Origin: Kitasatospora papulosa | Lineage (GTDB): Bacteria; Actinomycetota; Actinomycetes; Streptomycetales; Streptomycetaceae | Length of the DNA stretch: 64,000 nucleotides | Assembly (NCBI RefSeq): GCF_000717245.1 | Contig: NZ_JNYQ01000014.1 | Span: 1-64,000, forward strand | Direction of reading: 5' to 3' | Shown: piece after piece, positions 35,978 to 45,376 of the stretch | Position numbering within the stretch: the first letter of the stretch is position 1 | How the letters are laid out: each line of letters starts with the position of its first letter | Position numbers and translations under genes: made by a program | Notes under the pieces: generated by a model | What the model was told of the DNA's origin: nothing | Seen by the model: the letters and a program-made list of their open reading frames with translations, nothing else | Databases searched by the model: none

Positions 35978-36769
35978 TCAGATGACGTTGAGGGCCGCTG
36001 CGGCGCCCACTCCGCCGAGGATCATGAAGGCGGGCATCAGCACCTTGATCTCGACCCAGCTGCCGGCCCGGAAGCGCATGAACTTCGGCGGGCCGAGGGG
36101 GTACCAGCGCTTGCGGCCCATCGGTATGGGCCACAGGATCGGGCAGCCGGAGACCGTGAGCGCGTCACCGATGTCGTGGACGAGGGCTCCGAGGACGATG
36201 GGCAGCCCGAGCCACATGTACTCCTGGCCGGGCGCGTCGAACAGCCAGCTCGAACCGTTGCCGGGCTGGTCCAGCACGCCCGCGAGGATCCACGCGCTGG
36301 TCGCGCCGAGCAGCCAGACCAGGACGTCGCTGGAGACGCGGGCCGCGCGCCACAGCAGTCCCTCGACCGCGAGCACGAGGTGGACGAAGAGGATGGCCAG
36401 GACCGCCCACCGGCCGCCGGTGACCGCGGCCACGGAGCACCCGGCGCCGACCAGCACGGCCCAGAGCCAGGTGTGGGTGAGGGTGCGGTGGCCACCGGTC
36501 CTGCGCGGGTCCCCGGTTCCCTTGGTCGCCTTGTAGACGGCGTAGGAGAGCTTGTCGACGACTTCGCAGAGTGTCTTGGAGACGGGTCCGAAGGCACGCG
36601 AGATCGTGGCCGACTTGTGGTCGAGGTCCGGGGCGAGCGCCGCGCCGGCGGTGATCAGGGCCCCGACGACCAGGACGGGCCAGGGCATCGTGTGGCCCGC
36701 GGCGGCGGCCGCGGCACCCACCCCCAGCCAGGCTGCCGCCCCTGACAGCGAGTGTGCCGGTCCCATCAT
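35978..36769 (-). CDS. DUF457/YdjM-type membrane-bound metal-dependent hydrolase
   Basis: 263-residue integral membrane protein with about six helices. The conserved opening MGPAHSLSGAAAWLG, the acidic APDLDHKSATIS and the GGHRTLTHTWLWA block are the metal-ligand residues (His, Asp) of the YdjM family. LVHDIGDALTVSGCPILWPI near the C-terminus completes the pattern. ATG 36769 (or 36766) is chosen by the family N-terminus; an ATG at 36787 is possible. YdjM relatives are LexA-regulated in enteric bacteria; the activity is uncharacterised. Confidence 0.82.
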   Translation of the reverse strand: MMGPAHSLSGAAAWLGVGAAAAAAGHTMPWPVLVVGALITAGAALAPDLDHKSATISRAFGPVSKTLCEVVDKLSYAVYKATKGTGDPRRTGGHRTLTHTWLWAVLVGAGCSVAAVTGGRWAVLAILFVHLVLAVEGLLWRAARVSSDVLVWLLGATSAWILAGVLDQPGNGSSWLFDAPGQEYMWLGLPIVLGALVHDIGDALTVSGCPILWPIPMGRKRWYPLGPPKFMRFRAGSWVEIKVLMPAFMILGGVGAAAALNVI

Positions 36770-36925
36770 GGTTCTTCCCGCCCCCATCGTGATTCGGCCG
36801 GGTGTTCCGGCCGGGCCGCCATGGTCTGTGTGATGCGGCCGAGTTGAGTGGGCAGCGTATCGTCCGTGATCTTCACCGGATGCTCCGGTTCCCGCATCCG
36901 GCCAGGAGGCAGGCAAGATGGGGGC

Positions 36926-39439
36926 GTGACCCTTATCGATCAGCTCCCGCCGAACGCCGACCCGGACGCCCTCTTCGAGGCCTTCTCGTCATGGACCGAA
37001 TCGCAGGGGATCGCCCTCTATCCGGCTCAGGAGGAGGCGCTGATCGAGGTGGTCTCCGGGGCGAACGTGATCCTCTCCACCCCCACGGGCTCCGGCAAGA
37101 GCCTGGTCGCCGCGGGGGCGCACTTCACGGCGCTGGCCCAGGACAAGGTCACCTTCTACACCGCCCCGATCAAGGCCCTGGTCTCGGAGAAGTTCTTCGA
37201 CCTGTGCAAGCTCTTCGGCACGGAGAACGTCGGCATGCTGACCGGCGACGCCTCGGTCAACGCCGACGCCCCGGTCATCGCCTGTACCGCCGAGGTGCTC
37301 GCCTCGATCGCGCTGCGCGACGGCAGGTACGCCGACATCGGCCAGGTCGTGATGGACGAGTTCCACTTCTACGCGGAACCGGACCGCGGCTGGGCCTGGC
37401 AGATCCCGATCCTGGAGCTTCCGCAGGCCCAGTTCATCCTGATGTCGGCGACCCTCGGCGACGTCAGGATGTTCGAGGAGGACCTGACCCGCCGCACCGG
37501 CCGTCCGACCTCCGTGGTGCGCTCGGCGACGCGCCCGGTGCCGCTGAGCTACGAGTACCGGCTGACGCCGATCACGGAGACGCTCACCGAACTGCTGGAC
37601 ACCCGGCAGTCGCCCGTCTACATCGTGCACTTCACGCAGGCCGCCGCGGTGGAGCGGGCGCAGTCGCTGATGAGCATCAACATGTGCACGAAGGAGGAGA
37701 AGGAGAAGATCGCCGACCTGATCGGCAACTTCCGCTTCACCACCAAGTTCGGGCAGAACCTCTCCCGTTACGTGCGCCACGGGATCGGGGTGCACCACGC
37801 GGGGATGCTCCCCAAGTACCGGAGGCTCGTGGAGAAGCTCGCCCAGGCGGGCCTGCTGAAGGTCATCTGCGGGACGGACACGCTGGGCGTCGGCGTCAAC
37901 GTGCCCATCCGCACGGTGCTGTTCACCGCCCTGACGAAGTACGACGGCACCCGGGTGCGCACCCTGCGGGCCCGTGAGTTCCACCAGATCGCGGGCCGCG
38001 CCGGCCGGGCCGGGTTCGACACGGCCGGTTTCGTCGTGGCGCAGGCACCCGAGCACGTCATCGAGAACGAGAAGGCCGTCAAGAAGGCGGGCGACGACCC
38101 CAAGAAGAAGCGCAAGGTGGTCCGCAAGAAGGCCCCCGAGGGCTTCGTCGCCTGGTCGGAGACCACCTTCGACAAGCTGATCCAGTCCGATCCGGAGCCG
38201 CTGACCTCGCGCTTCCGGGTCACGCACACGATGCTGCTCTCGGTGATCGCCCGCCCGGGCAACGCCTTCGAGGCGATGCGGCATCTGCTGGAGGACAACC
38301 ACGAGCCGCGCCGTGCCCAGCTGCGGCACATCCGCCGCGCCATCGCGATCTACCGGTCGCTGCTCGACGGCGGTGTCGTGGAGCAGCTCGACGCGCCCGA
38401 CGCGGAGGGCCGGATCGTACGGCTCACGGTCGACCTCCAGCAGGACTTCGCGCTCAACCAGCCGCTGTCCACCTTCGCGCTGGCCGCCTTCGACCTGCTG
38501 GACGCCGAATCGCCCTCGTACGCCCTGGACATGGTCTCGGTCGTCGAGTCGACGCTCGACGACCCCCGGCAGATCCTGGCCGCCCAGCAGAACAAGGCGC
38601 GGGGCGAGGCCGTCGGGCAGATGAAGGCGGACGGCGTCGAGTACGAGGAGCGGATGGAGCGGCTCCAGGAGGTCACCTACCCGAAGCCGCTGAGCGAGCT
38701 GCTCTGGCACGCCTACGACGTGTACCGCACCAGCCACCCGTGGGTCGGTGACCACCCGGTGTCACCGAAGTCCGTGATCCGCGACATGTACGAACGGGCC
38801 ATGACCTTCACGGAGTTCACCTCGAACTACGAGCTGGCCCGCACCGAGGGCATCGTCCTGCGGTATCTGGCGAGCGCCTACAAGGCGCTCGAGCACACCA
38901 TTCCCGACGACCTGAAGTCCGAGGACCTGGAGGACCTGATCGCCTGGCTGGGCGAGATGGTGCGCCAGGTGGACTCCAGCCTGCTGGACGAGTGGGAGCA
39001 GCTGGCCAACCCCGAGGTGGAGACCGCCGAGCAGGCGCAGGAGCGGGCCGACGAGGTCAAGCCGGTGACCGCCAACGCCCGCGCCTTCCGGGTCCTCGTG
39101 CGCAACGCGATGTTCCGCAGGGTGGAGCTGGCCGCTCTGGACCGGGTCCGCGACCTGGGTGAGCTGGACGCCGACGCGGGCTGGGACGAGGACGCCTGGG
39201 GCGAGGCGATGGACGCGTACTGGGACGCGCACGAGGAGCTGGGCACGGGCCCGGACGCGCGCGGCCCGAAGCTGCTGAAGATCGACGAGGACCCCGGGCA
39301 CGGTCTGTGGCGGGTGTGGCAGGCGTTCGCCGACCCGGCCGGGGACCACGACTGGGGAATCCGTGCGGAGGTCGATCTCGCGGCCTCCGACGAGGAGGGC
39401 CGGGCGGTCGTCCGGGTCACGGCCGTGGGCCAGCTGTGA
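36926..39439 (+). CDS. DEAD/DEAH-box (Ski2-like) helicase with DUF3516 C-terminus
   Basis: 837-residue ATP-dependent helicase. Motif I STPTGSGKS, II DEFH, III SATLGD, and VI FHQIAGRAGRAG are all present in the first ~370 residues. A lysine-rich insertion (KKAGDDPKKKRKVVRKK) follows, then the DUF3516 region to the end. The GTG at 36926 follows GGGGGC. The family is conserved in actinobacteria and resembles Ski2/Mtr4 RNA helicases, so an RNA-processing role is plausible. The TesB thioesterase gene follows after 34 bp and may share the transcript. Confidence 0.9.
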   Translation: MTLIDQLPPNADPDALFEAFSSWTESQGIALYPAQEEALIEVVSGANVILSTPTGSGKSLVAAGAHFTALAQDKVTFYTAPIKALVSEKFFDLCKLFGTENVGMLTGDASVNADAPVIACTAEVLASIALRDGRYADIGQVVMDEFHFYAEPDRGWAWQIPILELPQAQFILMSATLGDVRMFEEDLTRRTGRPTSVVRSATRPVPLSYEYRLTPITETLTELLDTRQSPVYIVHFTQAAAVERAQSLMSINMCTKEEKEKIADLIGNFRFTTKFGQNLSRYVRHGIGVHHAGMLPKYRRLVEKLAQAGLLKVICGTDTLGVGVNVPIRTVLFTALTKYDGTRVRTLRAREFHQIAGRAGRAGFDTAGFVVAQAPEHVIENEKAVKKAGDDPKKKRKVVRKKAPEGFVAWSETTFDKLIQSDPEPLTSRFRVTHTMLLSVIARPGNAFEAMRHLLEDNHEPRRAQLRHIRRAIAIYRSLLDGGVVEQLDAPDAEGRIVRLTVDLQQDFALNQPLSTFALAAFDLLDAESPSYALDMVSVVESTLDDPRQILAAQQNKARGEAVGQMKADGVEYEERMERLQEVTYPKPLSELLWHAYDVYRTSHPWVGDHPVSPKSVIRDMYERAMTFTEFTSNYELARTEGIVLRYLASAYKALEHTIPDDLKSEDLEDLIAWLGEMVRQVDSSLLDEWEQLANPEVETAEQAQERADEVKPVTANARAFRVLVRNAMFRRVELAALDRVRDLGELDADAGWDEDAWGEAMDAYWDAHEELGTGPDARGPKLLKIDEDPGHGLWRVWQAFADPAGDHDWGIRAEVDLAASDEEGRAVVRVTAVGQL

Positions 39440-39473
39440 CGGCGCGCCGGCCAGGAGAGTGGAGAAGAACCGC

Positions 39474-40349
39474 ATGACGAACCCCGCCGACAGCCTGGTC
39501 GATCTGCTCGACCTGGAGCGGATCGAGGTCAACATCTTCCGCGGCCGCAGTCCCGAGGAGTCCCTGCAACGGGTCTTCGGCGGGCAGGTCGCGGGGCAGG
39601 CGCTGGTCGCCGCAGGCCGCACCACGGACGGCGACCGTCCGGTGCACTCCCTGCACGCGTACTTCCTGCGTCCGGGCCGCCCTGGCGTGCCGATCGTGTA
39701 CGACGTGGAGCGGGTGCGGGACGGCCGGTCCTTCACCACGCGCCGGGTCACGGCCGTGCAGCAGGGCCGGACGATCTTCAACCTGACGGCGTCCTTCCAC
39801 CGCCCGGAGGAGGCCGGATTCGAGCACCAGCTGCCGCCGGCCCGGATCGTGCCCGACCCGGACGAGCTGCCGACGGTCGCCGACGAGGTGCGTGAGCACC
39901 TGGGCGGTCTGCCGGAGGCACTGGAGCGGATGGCCCGCCGCCAGCCCTTCGACATCCGCTACGTCGACCGGCTGCGCTGGACGCGGGAGGAGATCAAGGA
40001 CGCGGACCCGCGCAGCGCGGTGTGGATGCGCGCGGTCGGCCCGCTGGGCGACGACCCGCTGGTGCACACCTGCGCGCTGACGTACGCCAGTGACATGACG
40101 CTGCTGGACGCCGTGCGGATCCCCGTCGAGCCGCTGTGGGGGCCGCGCGGCTTCGACATGGCCTCGCTGGACCACGCGATGTGGTTCCACCGGCCGTTCC
40201 GGGCCGACGAGTGGTTCCTGTACGACCAGGAGTCACCGATCGCCACGGGCGGCCGCGGACTGGCCAGGGGGCGGATCTACGACCGTCAGGGGCAGTTGCT
40301 GGTGTCCGTGGTCCAGGAGGGGCTCTTCCGCCGTCTCGACGGCGTGTAG
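39474..40349 (+). CDS. tesB: Acyl-CoA thioesterase II
   Basis: 291-residue double-hotdog thioesterase hydrolysing medium/long acyl-CoA to free acid and CoA. Diagnostic TesB blocks are FGGQVAGQALVAAGRT, HSLHAYFLRPG and the second-hotdog SLDHAMWFHRPF, with the Asp-Thr/Ser-Gln catalytic set in YASDMTLLDA and QEGLFRR. The ribosome binding site is in GGAGAAGAACCGC. Length and domain order are normal. Confidence 0.93.
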   Translation: MTNPADSLVDLLDLERIEVNIFRGRSPEESLQRVFGGQVAGQALVAAGRTTDGDRPVHSLHAYFLRPGRPGVPIVYDVERVRDGRSFTTRRVTAVQQGRTIFNLTASFHRPEEAGFEHQLPPARIVPDPDELPTVADEVREHLGGLPEALERMARRQPFDIRYVDRLRWTREEIKDADPRSAVWMRAVGPLGDDPLVHTCALTYASDMTLLDAVRIPVEPLWGPRGFDMASLDHAMWFHRPFRADEWFLYDQESPIATGGRGLARGRIYDRQGQLLVSVVQEGLFRRLDGV

Positions 40350-40363
40350 GCCTTTCCCGGGGG

Positions 40364-40594
40364 TCAGGTGCCGGGCAGCGTGTCCTGGTCCACCTCGTGA
40401 CGGCGGGTCCGGATGTCCGGGCCCGCCGGATGCAGTTTGGCGTCGCAGGCGGGGCCGAGCCCGGTACGGCGCGACCGCGCGCCGGTGAGGGGCCGTCCGC
40501 ACAGGGCGCACCGCACCGGACGGCGGGGCTCACGACGGCCGGTTTCCGGCTGCGGTGCGGAGAACAGTGCGGGAGGGGGCTCGGAGGATTCCAC
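40364..40594 (-). CDS. Small DUF6011 zinc-ribbon-like protein
   Basis: 76-residue protein built around RCALCGRPLTGARSRRTGLGPACDAKLH, whose three Cys plus a His fit the DUF6011 metal-binding pattern seen in actinobacteria and their phages. GAGAGGA lies eight bases before the GTG at 40594; the frame stays open upstream to a further GTG at 40624. Function unknown. It is divergent from the DUF389 gene, with a perfect palindrome between them. Confidence 0.7.
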   Translation of the reverse strand: MESSEPPPALFSAPQPETGRREPRRPVRCALCGRPLTGARSRRTGLGPACDAKLHPAGPDIRTRRHEVDQDTLPGT

Positions 40595-40706
40595 GGGTCG
40601 GATCCTCTCAGGCGGGTCCGACACGGCGCGGTGGGCACGGCGGTGGATGCCGTGCACCGACGGCGGTGCCCGCCCGCAGGTCGCCCGGCGGATCGTACTC
40701 CGCCGT

Positions 40707-40739
40707 GGAAGGGTGTCGGTCCATGACCGACACCCTTCC
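40707..40739. promoter_or_regulatory. Perfect 15-bp-arm palindrome between DUF6011 and DUF389 genes
   Basis: GGAAGGGTGTCGGTC and its exact complement flank the three bases CAT. It sits 79 bp before the DUF389 start and 113 bp before the DUF6011 start. Divergent flanking genes argue against a terminator, so an operator or a leader hairpin is more likely. Confidence 0.55.
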
Positions 40740-40827
40740 GTCTCCGTCCGGTCCGCGCGAAAGCAACCGGGCCGCGAGCGTCTCCCGATCGCTCCCCCGG
40801 CCCCGCGGAGGCGGCGCGTGGATGTGA
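40723..40827 (+). CDS. Possible 34-codon leader ORF overlapping the DUF389 start
   Basis: ATG (in the palindrome centre) to TGA, encoding MTDTLPSPSG... and ending GGAWM; the stop overlaps the DUF389 GTG by ten bases. It could be a leader peptide coupling translation, or chance. There is no clear ribosome binding site. Confidence 0.25.
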   Translation: MTDTLPSPSGPRESNRAASVSRSLPRPRGGGAWM

Positions 40828-41777
40828 TCCATGTCCGGGCGGTCAGTCCGCCGGACCTCACGGACCGGGTCGAGGAGTTCCTCGCCGGCGACCCCTACGT
40901 CCTCAACCTGATCGTGAGCCGTGGCGCCGCGCGCAGTCCCGACGGCGACTCCGTGGCGTGCGACGTGCTGACGGGAGCCGCCAACGAGGTGCTGCGCGGG
41001 CTGCGGGAGCTGCGGCTCGACGTCGACGGGTCCCTGGTCGTCGAGCCGGTCGACATGACGTTCCCGGGGCGCGCCTCGGAGGCCGCGAGCCGACGGCTCG
41101 GGCCGCTCACCGGCGCGCCGGTCTGGGAGCAGGTGGAGGCACGCATCCGGTCGGAGGGGAGGTACGCGCCCAGCTTCTACCTCTACCTGGTCGCGGCGGG
41201 TCTCATCGGCTCGGTCGGCATCGTGACCAACTCCCAGATCCTCATCGTCGGCGCGATGGTCGTCGGCCCCGAGTACGGGGCGATCGTCTCCGTGGCGCTG
41301 GGCATCGACCGGCGCGACGGGCAGATGGCACGGCGAGGGCTGGAGGCGCTGTTCAAGGGGTTTCTGCTGACCATCACGGTCACCTTCCTCTTCAGTCTGC
41401 TGATCCGCGGTTTCGGCTTCGAGTCACAGGCCTTCACACGAGGTCTGCGCCCCGTGTCCGACCTGATCAACACACCCAACTTCTTCTCGTTCGCCGTGGC
41501 GGCGCTGGCCGGAGTCGTCGGCATCGTGTCCCTCACCGAGGCCCGCACCAGCGCCCTGCTCGGGGTCTTCATCTCGGTCACGACCATCCCGGCGGCAGCG
41601 GCCGTCAGCGTCTCCACGGCCTTCGGCAGCTGGTCCGAGGCGTGGGGTTCCCTGGTCCAGCTCCTGGTCAACATCGCCGTGCTGATCGCGGTGGGCGCCC
41701 TCGCCCTCAGGTCCCAGCGCGCGATCTGGCGGCGCGTGGGCCGGAGACACGCGGCGCGGAGCGGCGGACGGGCCTGA
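40818..41777 (+). CDS. DUF389 membrane protein
   Basis: 319 residues. A soluble N-terminal ~110-residue domain with an ACT-like beginning (VIHVRAVSPPDLTDRVEEFL) is followed by the DUF389 core: SFYLYLVAAGLIGSVGIVTNS, QILIVGAMVVGPEYGAIVSVALG and three to four more helices. GGAGG six bases before the GTG at 40818 fixes the start. The family (TIGR00341-like) is of unknown function, probably a transporter or channel. Confidence 0.85.
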   Translation: MDVIHVRAVSPPDLTDRVEEFLAGDPYVLNLIVSRGAARSPDGDSVACDVLTGAANEVLRGLRELRLDVDGSLVVEPVDMTFPGRASEAASRRLGPLTGAPVWEQVEARIRSEGRYAPSFYLYLVAAGLIGSVGIVTNSQILIVGAMVVGPEYGAIVSVALGIDRRDGQMARRGLEALFKGFLLTITVTFLFSLLIRGFGFESQAFTRGLRPVSDLINTPNFFSFAVAALAGVVGIVSLTEARTSALLGVFISVTTIPAAAAVSVSTAFGSWSEAWGSLVQLLVNIAVLIAVGALALRSQRAIWRRVGRRHAARSGGRA

Positions 41778-41906
41778 GGCGGCCCGGTCTCCCGCGCGGG
41801 GGCGGCCCCACGGGATCGGCCCGAGCGGCCGGAACGGGGCAGGGCCGGGATGATGGGAGGCAGGGAAAGCCGCCACACGGTCCCGCACGCAGGCAGGAGG
41901 GCCGCC

Positions 41907-43337
41907 ATGCCCCAGGAACGCACCTCGCCGCTCCGTGCCGTGCCCGGCGCGACACCGCGGGAGCGGGCCGCGCTCGGCAAGGCGGCCCGTCGGCGTACCC
42001 CCAGGTCCAGCCATCACGCGTACGAACCACCGGCCGGCCGTCCGGACCCGCTGGCCCTCCTGGAGGCCCAGTCCGCGACCAGGGTGCCGGAGCTCGTCCC
42101 GATCCGGTACGGGCGGATGACGGAGTCACCGTTCCGCTTCTACCGGGGTGCCGCGGCGATCATGGCCTCCGACCTGGCCGGGACTCCGGCCTCGGGGATC
42201 CGGGCCCAGCTGTGCGGCGACGCCCATCTGCTGAACTTCAGGCTGCTCGCCTCTCCGGAGCGCCATCTGCTGTTCGACATCAACGACTTCGACGAGACGC
42301 TGCCGGGGCCCTGGGAGTGGGACGTCAAGCGGCTGGCCGCCAGCCTGGTCATCGCGGGGCGCGCGAACGGCTTCACGGACAAGGAGCGGGCCCGCGTCGT
42401 ACGGGCCACCGTGCGGTCGTACCGGGAGTCGATGATCCGGTTCGCGGACATGCGCAATCTCGACGTCTGGTACGCGAAGGTCGACGAGGAGCGCCTGAGG
42501 GCCATGGCCGCGGGGAAGCTGGCGGCCGCGGGCCGTAGGCGCGTCGCCGGTGCGACGGCGAAGGCCCGCACGCGGGACAGCCTCCAGGCTTTCGCCAAAC
42601 TCACCGAGGTGGCCGACGGGCGGCTCCGCATCGCCCCGGACCCGCCCCTGGTCGTTCCGCTCACGGATCTGCTGCCGGACGCGGAACGGCGGGCGACGGA
42701 GGGGCAGTTCCGCAAGCTCCTGAGGGGCTACGCCCGCAGCCTCCCGTCCGACCGGCGTTCCCTGCTCGCGGACTTCCGGCCCGTGGACATGGCCCGCAAG
42801 GTCGTGGGGGTGGGAAGCGTCGGTACCCGCTGCTGGATCTTCCTCCTGATGGGCAGGGACGGCGAGGATCCGCTCTTCCTCCAGGCGAAGGAGGCGGACA
42901 CCTCGGTCCTGGCGCCCTTCGCGGGGGCGAGTGCGTACCGGAACCAGGGCGAGCGTGTGGTGGCGGGCCAGCGGCTGATGCAGGCCGCGGGCGACATCTT
43001 CCTGGGCTGGGAGCGGGTCGACGGGTTCGACGGGAAGCGCCGGGACTTCTACGTGCGGCAGCTGCGCGACTGGAAGGGCATCGCCGCACCGGAACAGATG
43101 GTGCCGCGCGGCATGTCCGCGTTCGGCGAGCTGTGCGGGACGACGCTGGCACGTGCGCACGCCCGGTCCGGCGACCGCATCGCGATCGCGGCCTATCTGG
43201 GCCACGGCGACGTGTTCGACCGGGCGCTGGAGACGTTCGCCGAGCGGTACGCCGACCAGAACGAGAGGGACCACCGGGCGCTCGTCGACGCGGTGACCGC
43301 GGGCCGGCTCACGGCAGCCGGGGAGGGCCGGAGGTAG
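41907..43337 (+). CDS. DUF2252 family protein (kinase-like fold)
   Basis: 476-residue protein of the DUF2252 family. Conserved blocks are ESPFRFYRGAAAIMASDLA, LCGDAHLLNF, LLFDINDFDETLPGPWEWDVKRLAAS, FLQAKEAD and the C-terminal LCGTTLARAHARSGD. The GDAH...NDFDET residues resemble the catalytic/metal sites of aminoglycoside-phosphotransferase-like kinases, but no substrate is known. AGGAGGGCCGCC precedes the ATG. Members are abundant in Streptomyces. Confidence 0.88.
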   Translation: MPQERTSPLRAVPGATPRERAALGKAARRRTPRSSHHAYEPPAGRPDPLALLEAQSATRVPELVPIRYGRMTESPFRFYRGAAAIMASDLAGTPASGIRAQLCGDAHLLNFRLLASPERHLLFDINDFDETLPGPWEWDVKRLAASLVIAGRANGFTDKERARVVRATVRSYRESMIRFADMRNLDVWYAKVDEERLRAMAAGKLAAAGRRRVAGATAKARTRDSLQAFAKLTEVADGRLRIAPDPPLVVPLTDLLPDAERRATEGQFRKLLRGYARSLPSDRRSLLADFRPVDMARKVVGVGSVGTRCWIFLLMGRDGEDPLFLQAKEADTSVLAPFAGASAYRNQGERVVAGQRLMQAAGDIFLGWERVDGFDGKRRDFYVRQLRDWKGIAAPEQMVPRGMSAFGELCGTTLARAHARSGDRIAIAAYLGHGDVFDRALETFAERYADQNERDHRALVDAVTAGRLTAAGEGRR

Positions 43338-43477
43338 GGCCGGGGCCCGGGGGCCTGGACATCGCGGCGGGATTCACCCCGCGCACCCAGCGGGTACTTC
43401 GCAGACATAACCGGACATCGTGGTATCACCGTGTGGACCCCGGCCGACGCCCCGGCGGGCCCCACACCGAGGAGACC

Positions 43478-44815
43478 ATGACGATGTCGGCCGAACCGGC
43501 AGGAGCGCCCGGCGCCGAGACCCCGGATCCGCGCACGGTGATCCGCACCCGGGGCTACGCGGTCCTGCTGGTCATGGTGGCGGCCCTCGGCGTCCCCGTC
43601 TCCGCCGCGGCGTTCGGCTTCCTGGCGCTCGTCCACGAGCTGGAGGACCTGACCTACGAGGACCTCCCGCACGCCCTGGGCTTCGCGAGCACCCCCTCGT
43701 GGTGGCCGGTGCCGCTGCTCGGCGTGGCGGGTCTGCTGACCGCGCTGACCATCCGCCATCTGCCGGGAACGGGCGGGCACAGACCGGCCGAGGGGTTCGT
43801 GAACACGGGGGCCCCGACGGCAGCCCAGCTGCCGGGGGTCGCCCTCGCCGCCCTGACCTCCCTCGGTCTCGGCGCGGTCCTCGGCCCGGAGGCACCCCTG
43901 ATCGCCCTCGGCGGTGGGCTGGCCGCGTACGCCGCCCGGCTGCTGAAGCCGGGGATCGCGCCGAGCGCGAGCGCCATGGTCGCGGCGGCGGGCAGCTTCG
44001 CCGCCGTCAGCGCCCTGCTGGGCTCGCCGCTCCTCGGCGCCTTCCTGCTGATGGAGGCGTCCGGCCTGGCCGGGATGATGCTGGGCCTCGTGCTCGTGCC
44101 GGGGCTGCTCGCCTCCGGCATCGGATCGCTCATCTTCATCGGCCTGGGGTCGTGGACCGGCCTGGGGACGTACTCCCTGACCCTCCCCCATGTGCCCCAC
44201 ACGCCCGATCCCGGCGTCGCCGAGTTCGGGTGGGCCCTCGTCCTGGGAGCCGCCGCGGCGCTCGTGGGTACGGGCGTCAAGAGGCTCTCCCTGTCCTTGC
44301 AGGACTGGGTCGAGCAGCGGCGGGTGATCGCGACCGTGGCGATGGGCCTCACGGTCGGCGTCCTGGCCCTCCTGTACGCGGAGAGCACGGGCAGGAACGC
44401 GTCGGAGGTGCTGTACTCCGGCCAGAGCGCCCTCGGCGGCCTGCTCGCCGAGGGCGCCACGTACGCGGTCGGGTCGCTCCTCGTACTGATCGTCTGCAAG
44501 GCACTGGCCTACGCGGCGTCCCTGAGCGCCTTCCGGGGAGGCCCCATCTTCCCGTCGATGTTCCTGGGGGCGGCGGGCGGGCTCGCGCTGTCGCACCTGC
44601 CCGGCCTGAACGCCACCTCGGGCTTCGCGATGGGCATCGGGGCCATGTGCGTGGCCATGCTCCGGCTGCCGATGACATCCGTGCTGCTGGCCACGCTGCT
44701 GCTGGGATCCGAGGGCGTCACCGTCATGCCCCTCGTGATCGTCTCCGTGGTGGTGTCCTACGTCCTGGTCCTCAGGCTCGAGCGTCCTGATGCGGCGAGC
44801 ACAGCGCCCAGATGA
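43478..44815 (+). CDS. ClC-type voltage-gated chloride channel/antiporter
   Basis: 445-residue membrane protein with about ten to twelve helices. The ClC signature region reads LGPEAPLIALGGGLAAYAARL (in place of GREGP) and AFRGGPIFPSMFLGAAGG (GGxFxP). Lacking the usual GKxGPxxH block, it belongs to a divergent bacterial branch. GAGGAGA precedes the ATG. Its last 44 bp overlap the convergent DUF7144 gene on the other strand. Confidence 0.85.
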   Translation: MTMSAEPAGAPGAETPDPRTVIRTRGYAVLLVMVAALGVPVSAAAFGFLALVHELEDLTYEDLPHALGFASTPSWWPVPLLGVAGLLTALTIRHLPGTGGHRPAEGFVNTGAPTAAQLPGVALAALTSLGLGAVLGPEAPLIALGGGLAAYAARLLKPGIAPSASAMVAAAGSFAAVSALLGSPLLGAFLLMEASGLAGMMLGLVLVPGLLASGIGSLIFIGLGSWTGLGTYSLTLPHVPHTPDPGVAEFGWALVLGAAAALVGTGVKRLSLSLQDWVEQRRVIATVAMGLTVGVLALLYAESTGRNASEVLYSGQSALGGLLAEGATYAVGSLLVLIVCKALAYAASLSAFRGGPIFPSMFLGAAGGLALSHLPGLNATSGFAMGIGAMCVAMLRLPMTSVLLATLLLGSEGVTVMPLVIVSVVVSYVLVLRLERPDAASTAPR

Positions 44816-45200
44816 CGAAGATGTTGATCGCGATCAGGACGAGGGACCAGAACGGGTAGTACGGGAGCCACAGGAAGTGGGCGACGGCCAGGAGCCCCGC
44901 CAGCAGGACCCCTACCGCACGGGCCCAGAGAGCCCCGGTGAAGAGCGCGCAGCCCGCGAGGAGCACGACGATCCCCAGGATGAGGTGCACCCATCCCCAG
45001 CCTGTCAGACTGAACTTGAAGACGTAGTTGCTCGTCGTGACGAACAGGTCGTCCTTGGCGATGGCGGCGATCCCCTCGAGAATGGCCATGGCCCCACCGA
45101 AGATCATCATCACTGCCGCGAAGACGGTCCAGCCGGACGCGGCGGTTCTGCGCCCTCCGACGTCATGATCCGTACGCGACCCACTCACACTTCCAGCCAT
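44772..45200 (-). CDS. DUF7144 four-helix membrane protein
   Basis: 142 residues with four transmembrane helices; typical features are SGWTVFAAVMMIFGGAMAILEG at the start, GWGWVHLILGIVVLLAG in the middle and LIAINIFVIWALC at the end. ATG at 45200 follows GAGGAGG by six bases. The gene overlaps the 3' end of the chloride channel gene tail-to-tail. The family is common in stress-responsive loci of Streptomyces; function unknown. Confidence 0.82.
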   Translation of the reverse strand: MAGSVSGSRTDHDVGGRRTAASGWTVFAAVMMIFGGAMAILEGIAAIAKDDLFVTTSNYVFKFSLTGWGWVHLILGIVVLLAGCALFTGALWARAVGVLLAGLLAVAHFLWLPYYPFWSLVLIAINIFVIWALCSPHQDARA

Positions 45201-45289
45201 GTCGGCCTCCTCGATCGTGCTGCCGATGCGCGACACCGTGCGTCGACAGAGCGGCTTATGCGCCTTTTATCAGACTTACATGCCGCCGT

Positions 45290-45309
45290 CCGGTCGGCAT
45301 ACCGACCGG
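45290..45309. promoter_or_regulatory. Inverted repeat upstream of the GNAT gene
   Basis: CCGGTCGG-CATA-CCGACCGG, eight-base perfect arms, in the divergent region between the DUF7144 and GNAT genes. Candidate operator. Confidence 0.35.
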
Positions 45310-45376
45310 GCCCGCACCGGGCCCGCCACGCACCCACCGACCCCCGTTCCGCCGTGAACGTGAGAGGACCCGCCTC

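Noticed and set aside
36989..38755. 588-codon minus-strand frame opposite the DUF3516 helicase
   Set aside because: The plus-strand helicase motifs are complete; the antisense translation is low-complexity.
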